From assembly GCA_948896875.1 (NCBI GenBank), contig CAQUWW010000112.1, positions 1-9,643 of the forward strand: 9,643 nt of DNA. The letters run 5' to 3'. The first letter of the stretch is position 1, and every line of letters begins with the position of its first letter. The notes beneath the pieces were generated by a model. That model saw nothing but the letters and a program-made list of their open reading frames with translations, had not been told where the DNA came from and ran no database searches. Both the position numbers and the translations under genes were made by a program. Source of the DNA: an uncultured Acetatifactor sp. GTDB lineage: Bacteria; Bacillota; Clostridia; Lachnospirales; Lachnospiraceae. Below are positions 5,515 to 9,643 of the stretch, piece by piece.

Positions 5515-6751
5515 GGAGACACTGGCGGCCATGGACGAAGAGCAGCTGTATGTGAATCTGAACTATCTGTGGAAAAATTTCTGTATTACCGATACATATG
5601 AACCAGGATCCACCGCAAAGCCCTTTACCGTGGCGGCAGCGCTGGAGGACGGCGCCATTACCCCGGAAACAAATGTGGAATGTGTAGGCAAACTGGAGAT
5701 AGGCGGTTATGATATCAAATGCCATGCCGGCAGCTGCGGATGGCTGACTTTGGAGCAGGCGGTGGCAAAATCCTGTAATGTATCCATGATGAAGATTGCA
5801 CAGATGCTGGGAAGCGAAGAATTCTGCAAATTTCAGCAGGTTTTCAACTTTGGACTTAAGACAAATGTGGACCTGGCGGGAGAGGCCAGGACAGCCAGCC
5901 TGATTTATACACCGGACAAAATGGGGCCCACGGATCTGGCTACCAACAGCTTCGGACAGAACTTCAATGTGACCATGATTGAGATGATCAGCGCATTCTG
6001 CTCCCTGGTTAACGGAGGCTACTATTATGAACCCCATATGGTGAACAAAATCACCAATGCCAGCGGCGCCACCGTCCAGAATATCGAACCCAGAGTGCTG
6101 AAGCAGACTGTTTCAGAATCTACCTCGAAGCTGATCAGACAATACTGCAAGGCAGTTGTGGAGTACGGCACAGGAAAGACAGCAAAAGCCCCTGGCTATT
6201 CCGTAGGAGGGAAAACCGGTACGGCGGAAACCATTGATCCCATTACCCATAAACGTTCCGAGACCGACTATGTGGTATCCTTTATCGGATGCGTGCCGGC
6301 GGAAGATCCTCAGATTGCGATTTATGTGGTGGTGGACAGACTGAATGCCAGCAAACAGGATAACGCCAGGGTTGCCACACAGCTGGTGCGCAGTATTCTC
6401 ATGGAAGCGCTGCCGTATCTGAATATCTTTATGACAGAGGAATTGACAGAAGCAGAAATACAGGAGCTGAACGCACTGCAGCTGGAAATTACCAGCGAGT
6501 ATACGAAGAAGCCGGAGGAAGAGAATCTGGGCGGAGAAACCGGAGAGGCGGGAGAAACGCCGGAGAATGGGAACACCGGGAGCGGAAATACTGTCACACC
6601 GCCATGGATGAACTACCCCATCGATCCTGAGACCGGCTATCGGGTAAATCCGGAGGATGGAAGAAAATATGATGCACAGACAGGAATTCCTGTGGAAGGC
6701 GGTGAATCCGTGCCGAATCCGGATATTCCGGTAAATCCTTCCCTGCCATAG
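5381..6751 (+). CDS. C-terminal fragment of the interrupted PBP (transpeptidase domain and acidic tail)
   Basis: The frame is open from 5342, and its first ATG is at 5381, which encodes the conserved methionine of GEILAM rather than a natural start. GGAGAG (5366-5371) lies nine bases upstream by chance and might allow weak internal initiation. Counting from that ATG, the catalytic motif STAK is S77-K80 (in YEPGSTAKPF), SCN is 131-133 and KTGT is 278-281, so the active-site triad is complete. A hydrophilic acidic tail follows from about residue 353, rich in Glu, Gly, Asn and Pro, with two DPETG/DAQTG-like units. There are no PASTA domains. Without the upstream anchor the product would stay in the cytoplasm and would lack the first strand of the domain. 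Confidence 0.7.
   Translation: MGSYPGYDLNDVRNPQCLLGSRMVEEVTNAAGYTEIKKTDTVITEETLAAMDEEQLYVNLNYLWKNFCITDTYEPGSTAKPFTVAAALEDGAITPETNVECVGKLEIGGYDIKCHAGSCGWLTLEQAVAKSCNVSMMKIAQMLGSEEFCKFQQVFNFGLKTNVDLAGEARTASLIYTPDKMGPTDLATNSFGQNFNVTMIEMISAFCSLVNGGYYYEPHMVNKITNASGATVQNIEPRVLKQTVSESTSKLIRQYCKAVVEYGTGKTAKAPGYSVGGKTGTAETIDPITHKRSETDYVVSFIGCVPAEDPQIAIYVVVDRLNASKQDNARVATQLVRSILMEALPYLNIFMTEELTEAEIQELNALQLEITSEYTKKPEEENLGGETGEAGETPENGNTGSGNTVTPPWMNYPIDPETGYRVNPEDGRKYDAQTGIPVEGGESVPNPDIPVNPSLP
6620..6694 (+). repeat. Degenerate tail repeat in the first PBP (D-P-E-T-G type)
   Basis: Two short related peptide units, IDPETGYRV (6620-6646) and YDAQTGIPV (6668-6694), are separated by seven residues containing NPEDG. 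They form part of the low-complexity acidic C-terminal tail after the transpeptidase domain. This is a protein-level similarity, not a DNA repeat. Confidence 0.4.
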
Positions 6752-6791
6752 AGCGCTGCCGCAGGACAGACAAAACGACGGCAGATTTGAT

Positions 6792-6820
6792 TCATAACCT
6801 GGTCATCACCGGAATACAGT
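6792..6820 (+). promoter_or_regulatory. Candidate sigma-E-like (sporulation mother-cell) promoter before the second PBP
   Basis: TCATAAC (6792-6798) resembles the -35 GHATATT of Bacillus sigma-E in its HATA core. AATACAGT (6813-6820) matches the -10 CATACAHT at six of eight positions. The spacer is exactly 14 bases, as expected. The start point would be near 6827, leaving a leader of about 22 bases that contains GAGG before ATG 6849. In Bacillus the spoVD gene is expressed in the mother cell under sigma-E, which makes the placement sensible. The -35 match is weak, so this is only a candidate. Confidence 0.3.
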
Positions 6821-6848
6821 ATAGTAACAGCTATTTATGAGGCTTTCC

Positions 6849-8585
6849 ATGCTGACAGATGACAACAAAATATTCCACAGGAAGAAGATACTTGTCATTT
6901 TTCTTGCCTGTATCGGTATCTTTCTGATCCTGTTTGGAAGGCTGGTATATCTGTGTGCCTGGCGTGCGGAACATTATTCCAGGCTTGCCACGGATTTACA
7001 TGAAAGGGAACGGAGTATCAAGGCTGCCAGAGGCCGCATTCTGGACAGAAACGGGGTGGTGATGGCAGATAATAAGACGGTCTGTACCGTGTCTGTCATT
7101 TACAATCAGATAGAAGATCCGGAGAAGGTCATCGAAATTCTCAGCACAGAATTGGATCTGACGGAAGAATATGTGAGAAAGAGGGTGGAGAAATATTCCT
7201 CCATGGAGCGCATCAAAAGCAATGTGGATAAGGCGCTGGGGGATAAAATACGAGAGTACGATCTGGCCGGCGTGAAAGTGGATGAAGACTATAAAAGATA
7301 TTATCCTTATGATGATCTGGCCAGTAAGGTACTGGGGTTTACCGGCAGTGACAATCAGGGCATTATCGGACTGGAAGTGATTTATGATAAGTATATGGAG
7401 GGGAAGGCGGGGACGATTCTGACGGTAACGGACGCAAAGGGAATCGAGATAGAATCCGCCGGAGAGAGGCGGATTGAACCTGTAAACGGCCTTGACCTGT
7501 GTATCAGCATGGATATGAACATTCAGTCCTATGCCACACAGCTGGCCAATCAGGCCCTTGCCACAAAAGAAGCGGACAGTGTATCCATTCTGGTAATGAA
7601 TCCGCAGAACGGTGAGATTCTGGCAATGGTCAATGTGCCGGAATTCGACCTGAACAATCCCTATGAACTGCCGGAAGGGACCGGGGAGAATCTCACCGCG
7701 GAGGAAAAGCAGAATCTCTTAAACGGGATCTGGAGGAACGGATGCATCAATGATACATATGAGCCAGGCTCGACCTTTAAGATTATTACGGCAGCTGCGG
7801 GGCTGTCGGCGGGAGTAGTGACAACCGAGAGCAATTTCAGCTGTCCGGGCTTCATCATTGTGGATGACAGGAAGATTCGATGTCACAAGGTGGGAGGACA
7901 TGGGAGTCAGGATTTTACACATACGATGATGAACTCCTGCAATCCGGCGTTGATCACAGTGGGACTCAGGTTAGGGCTGGATAATTATTATGCCTATTTT
8001 GAACAGTTCGGCCTGAAAAAGAAGACAGGTATTGACCTGCCCGGAGAGGCGGGCACCATCATGCACCGGAAAGAAGATATGGGAAATGTGGAGCTTGCAA
8101 CAGTGGCATTCGGGCAGTCCTTTCAGATTACACCCATACAGCTTCTGACCACTGCCTCCTCCATTATCAACGGGGGGAAAAGGATCACGCCGCATTTCGG
8201 AATACAGACATTGGATGCGGAAGGAAATGTAGTAGAAGTATTCGAATATCCTGTGACAACAGGTATTGTGTCAGAAGAAACCAGCGCCACCATGCGTGAA
8301 ATTCTGGAGAAAGTGGTGTCGGAGGGAACAGGTAAAAATGGCAAGGTGGAAGGCTTCCGTGTAGGCGGCAAAACGGCTACCAGCCAGACGCTTCCCAGAG
8401 GCAGCGGACGGTATATTGCCTCTTTTATCGGGTTTGCCCCGGCAGATGATCCGCAGGTAATCGCTCTTGCAATCGTGAACAATCCTCAGGGAGTGTACTA
8501 TGGAGGACAGGTGGCGGCGCCCATTATCCGCCAGCTCTACGAGAATATTCTGCCCTATCTGGGAATTGAAGAGGTGCAGGAATAA
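6849..8585 (+). CDS. Class B penicillin-binding protein, SpoVD/PBP2-like transpeptidase
   Basis: This is an intact class B PBP that would cross-link peptidoglycan outside the membrane, either at the septum or in the spore cortex if it is the SpoVD equivalent. The product is 578 residues from ATG 6849. A membrane anchor lies at about 13-36, followed by RGRILDRNG (61-69) and the pedestal domain with YYPYDDLASKVLGFTG (151-166). The transpeptidase domain opens with SVSILVMNPQNGEILAM (244-260). STFK is at 308-311 and SCN at 363-365. The third motif reads KTAT (508-511) instead of KTGT. There is no PASTA domain or tail, as in other short clostridial forms. GAGG (6839-6842) is six bases before ATG 6849, whereas the in-frame ATG 6837 has no ribosome binding site. 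The 97-base gap upstream is the largest within the cluster and may hold a promoter. I cannot tell FtsI from SpoVD by sequence alone. Confidence 0.9.
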   Translation: MLTDDNKIFHRKKILVIFLACIGIFLILFGRLVYLCAWRAEHYSRLATDLHERERSIKAARGRILDRNGVVMADNKTVCTVSVIYNQIEDPEKVIEILSTELDLTEEYVRKRVEKYSSMERIKSNVDKALGDKIREYDLAGVKVDEDYKRYYPYDDLASKVLGFTGSDNQGIIGLEVIYDKYMEGKAGTILTVTDAKGIEIESAGERRIEPVNGLDLCISMDMNIQSYATQLANQALATKEADSVSILVMNPQNGEILAMVNVPEFDLNNPYELPEGTGENLTAEEKQNLLNGIWRNGCINDTYEPGSTFKIITAAAGLSAGVVTTESNFSCPGFIIVDDRKIRCHKVGGHGSQDFTHTMMNSCNPALITVGLRLGLDNYYAYFEQFGLKKKTGIDLPGEAGTIMHRKEDMGNVELATVAFGQSFQITPIQLLTTASSIINGGKRITPHFGIQTLDAEGNVVEVFEYPVTTGIVSEETSATMREILEKVVSEGTGKNGKVEGFRVGGKTATSQTLPRGSGRYIASFIGFAPADDPQVIALAIVNNPQGVYYGGQVAAPIIRQLYENILPYLGIEEVQE

Positions 8586-8596
8586 GGGGGAAGGCG

Positions 8597-9553
8597 ATGG
8601 ATAAAAGCAGTATTACGGCAGTGATGGTTTCATTTTGCGTCAGCGTTTTGGCAGGGCCGGTTCTGATCCCTTTTTTGAGATGGCTTAAATGCGGTCAGAC
8701 CGTCAGAGAAGACGGTCCTGCCGCTCACCTGAAAAAATCAGGCACGCCTACCATGGGCGGGATTCTGATTCTGGCCAGTGTGGCGGTACCCTCTGTGTTT
8801 TTTGTGGAGGATTATCCCAAAATAGCCCCGGTTTTTTTCCTGACAGTGGGATTCGGGCTGGTTGGGCTGATGGATGATTACATAAAAGTGGTGTGTAGAC
8901 GCTCTCAGGGACTTACGCCCTGGCAGAAGCTTTTGGGACAGCTGAGCGTCACAGGAATTTTTGCGTGGTATCTGCTCCGCTATACCGATGTAAGTCTTGC
9001 AATGAAGATTCCCGGTATCCCGGGAAGATATCTGGATTTTGGTATCTGGAACATTCCCATTCTGTTTTTCATTGTATTGGGTACCACCAATGGAACAAAT
9101 TTTACGGATGGGCTGGATGGACTGGCGGGAAGTGTTACTTTGATGGTGGCAGTATTTTTGGCTGTGGTGGCCATAGGGACAGCTTCCGGGATAGAGCCCA
9201 TCACCTGTGCGGTGGCAGGCGCGCTTCTGGGATTTTTACTATTTAATGTGTATCCGGCAAAAGTGTTTATGGGGGATACCGGCTCTCTGGCCCTTGGCGG
9301 TTTTGTGGCCGGCTGTGCCTATATGCTGCAGATGCCGCTGTACATTGCAATTATAGGTGTGATCTATCTGGCGGAGGTGTGTTCGGTTATTTTGCAGGTA
9401 GGCTATTATAAACTGAGCGGAGGCAGACGAATTTTCAGAATGGCTCCGCTGCATCATCATTTTGAAATGTGTGGATGGTCCGAGACCAGAATTACCGCAT
9501 TGTTTACCATTATTACGGCGCTGATGTGTCTTGCGGCGCTGCGCATGCTGTAG
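8597..9553 (+). CDS. mraY: Phospho-N-acetylmuramoyl-pentapeptide-transferase MraY
   Basis: MraY is the multi-spanning membrane enzyme that transfers phospho-MurNAc-pentapeptide from UDP to undecaprenyl phosphate, making lipid I. The 318-residue product is full length and very hydrophobic, with about ten membrane helices expected. The family motifs occur in order: REDGPAAHLKKSGTPTMGG (37-55); the Mg-binding and catalytic pair in LMDDYIK (91-97, D93 and D94); NGTNFTDGLDGLAG (165-178); NVYPAKVFMGDTGSLALGG (217-235, with D227); and the histidine cluster APLHHHFE (283-290). ATG 8597 follows the stop of the PBP by 11 bases, with a purine-rich AAGGGGGAAGG (8584-8594) as ribosome binding site. Tight spacing suggests co-transcription with the upstream PBP. 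Confidence 0.97.
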   Translation: MDKSSITAVMVSFCVSVLAGPVLIPFLRWLKCGQTVREDGPAAHLKKSGTPTMGGILILASVAVPSVFFVEDYPKIAPVFFLTVGFGLVGLMDDYIKVVCRRSQGLTPWQKLLGQLSVTGIFAWYLLRYTDVSLAMKIPGIPGRYLDFGIWNIPILFFIVLGTTNGTNFTDGLDGLAGSVTLMVAVFLAVVAIGTASGIEPITCAVAGALLGFLLFNVYPAKVFMGDTGSLALGGFVAGCAYMLQMPLYIAIIGVIYLAEVCSVILQVGYYKLSGGRRIFRMAPLHHHFEMCGWSETRITALFTIITALMCLAALRML

Positions 9554-9597
9554 GAATTTCCCTATTTTACGGAATAAGGCCTGTGAAGGAATAGGGG

Positions 9598-9643
9598 ATG
9601 GAAAGAAGGGAAATGGAAGATGAAAGCTGGAGAAAAGTGTCTG
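9598..9643 (+). CDS. Start of the next gene (3' truncated), frame uncertain
   Basis: Two overlapping starts are possible, and both frames are open to the window edge. ATG 9598 gives MERREMEDESWRKVS and has AAGGA (9586-9590) seven bases upstream. ATG 9620 gives MKAGEKCL and has AAGGG (9606-9610) nine bases upstream. In this cluster the gene after mraY is usually murD or ftsW. KCL at the start of the second frame would suit the beginning of a MurD nucleotide-binding segment, but eight residues are too few to decide. I give the longer version without assigning a product. Confidence 0.35.
   Translation, partial: MERREMEDESWRKVS

Larger units (their letters stand above)
4594..6751 (+). pseudogene. 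Class B penicillin-binding protein (FtsI/PBP2-like) interrupted by a frameshifting lesion
   Basis: The whole region reads as one high-molecular-weight class B PBP, the D,D-transpeptidase that cross-links septal peptidoglycan beside ftsL. It is split into two overlapping frames. The membrane anchor and pedestal domain lie in frame 1 (4594-5514). The catalytic transpeptidase domain lies in frame 2 (open from 5342, ending at 6751). Homology leaves frame 1 just after KKFN (codons to 5352) and resumes in frame 2 at NTGEILAM (from 5360). Compared with the intact PBP downstream, about 38 nucleotides, or 13 codons, are missing. These include the strand equivalent to SVSILVMNP that opens the transpeptidase fold. 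The lesion has the frame of a 3n+2 deletion. All later motifs (STAK, SCN, KTGT) are intact and the remainder shows no decay, so the event is recent or the sequence is wrong here. Programmed frameshifting would not restore the missing residues. Confidence 0.75.

Noticed and set aside
5405..6037. Minus-strand open frame of 210 codons opposite the first PBP
   Set aside because: It lies entirely antisense to the transpeptidase domain with clear STAK and SCN motifs. Its translation is Cys/His/Ile-rich with no recognisable domain, and it has no ribosome binding site that I can see. It is a shadow frame.
6756..6784. CTGCCG...CGGCAG hairpin after the first PBP as a terminator
   Set aside because: The stem is only 6 bp with a 17-base loop, and it is followed by ATTTGATT rather than a T-run. 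It is too weak to call as an intrinsic terminator.
5591..7781. Near-identical DNA around the active-site serine in both PBPs (GATACATATGA...) as a sign of gene conversion or recombination
   Set aside because: The similarity covers only the conserved DTYEPGS codons and fades at once on both sides. Protein-level constraint explains it, and it is not linked to the lesion near 5355.
8965..9246. Alternative + strand frame of 93 codons inside mraY
   Set aside because: It lies wholly within mraY, whose catalytic motifs are intact in the main frame. Its Gly/Cys/His-rich product is an out-of-frame reading.

Overview
This window is a chromosomal segment of a low-to-moderate GC Gram-positive bacterium, most likely a member of the Clostridia close to Lachnospiraceae. 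The assignment rests on gene order and protein style: a Firmicute-type MraZ, an FtsL with a long basic N-terminus, two tandem class B penicillin-binding proteins ahead of mraY, strong AAGGAG-type ribosome binding sites, and TTG/GTG starts. All supported genes are on the + strand. No rRNA, tRNA, CRISPR array, insertion sequence or phage gene was seen.

Layout. Positions 1-315 hold the C-terminal end of the ribosome-assembly GTPase RsgA. It is followed by ychF (350-1447) and lgt (1462-2325), which look like one transcription unit closed by a strong intrinsic terminator (2341-2393). A 281-base intergenic region then carries a well-spaced sigma-A promoter (2460-2488) and an array of short G/C doublets phased at about 10 bp that resembles a MraZ operator (2498-2552). 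From there the division and cell wall (dcw) cluster runs: mraZ (TTG start, 2607-3038), rsmH/mraW (GTG start, 3112-4047), an ftsL-like gene (4087-4581), a first class B PBP (4594-6751, interrupted), a second, SpoVD-like class B PBP (about 6849-8585) and mraY (8597-9553). The first bases of another gene follow, truncated by the window edge.

How the genes work together. MraY makes lipid I on the membrane. The class B PBPs are the transpeptidases that cross-link septal or spore-cortex peptidoglycan. FtsL is the bitopic scaffold that, with its partners, supports the septal PBP. RsmH methylates 16S rRNA, and MraZ is the cluster's own regulator. Upstream, RsgA and YchF act on ribosomes, and Lgt starts lipoprotein maturation.

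The most notable point is that the first PBP is split into two frames near 5342-5382. The net lesion has the frame of a 3n+2 deletion, and about 13 codons of the core transpeptidase fold are missing by comparison with the paralogue next door. The gene is therefore either a pseudogene here or an assembly/sequencing artefact. Other points worth checking are a KTAT motif replacing KTGT in the intact PBP, a possible sigma-E-like promoter in front of it, and the phased MraZ-box array. I do not see a previously undescribed system: this is a conserved housekeeping region with a few local oddities.
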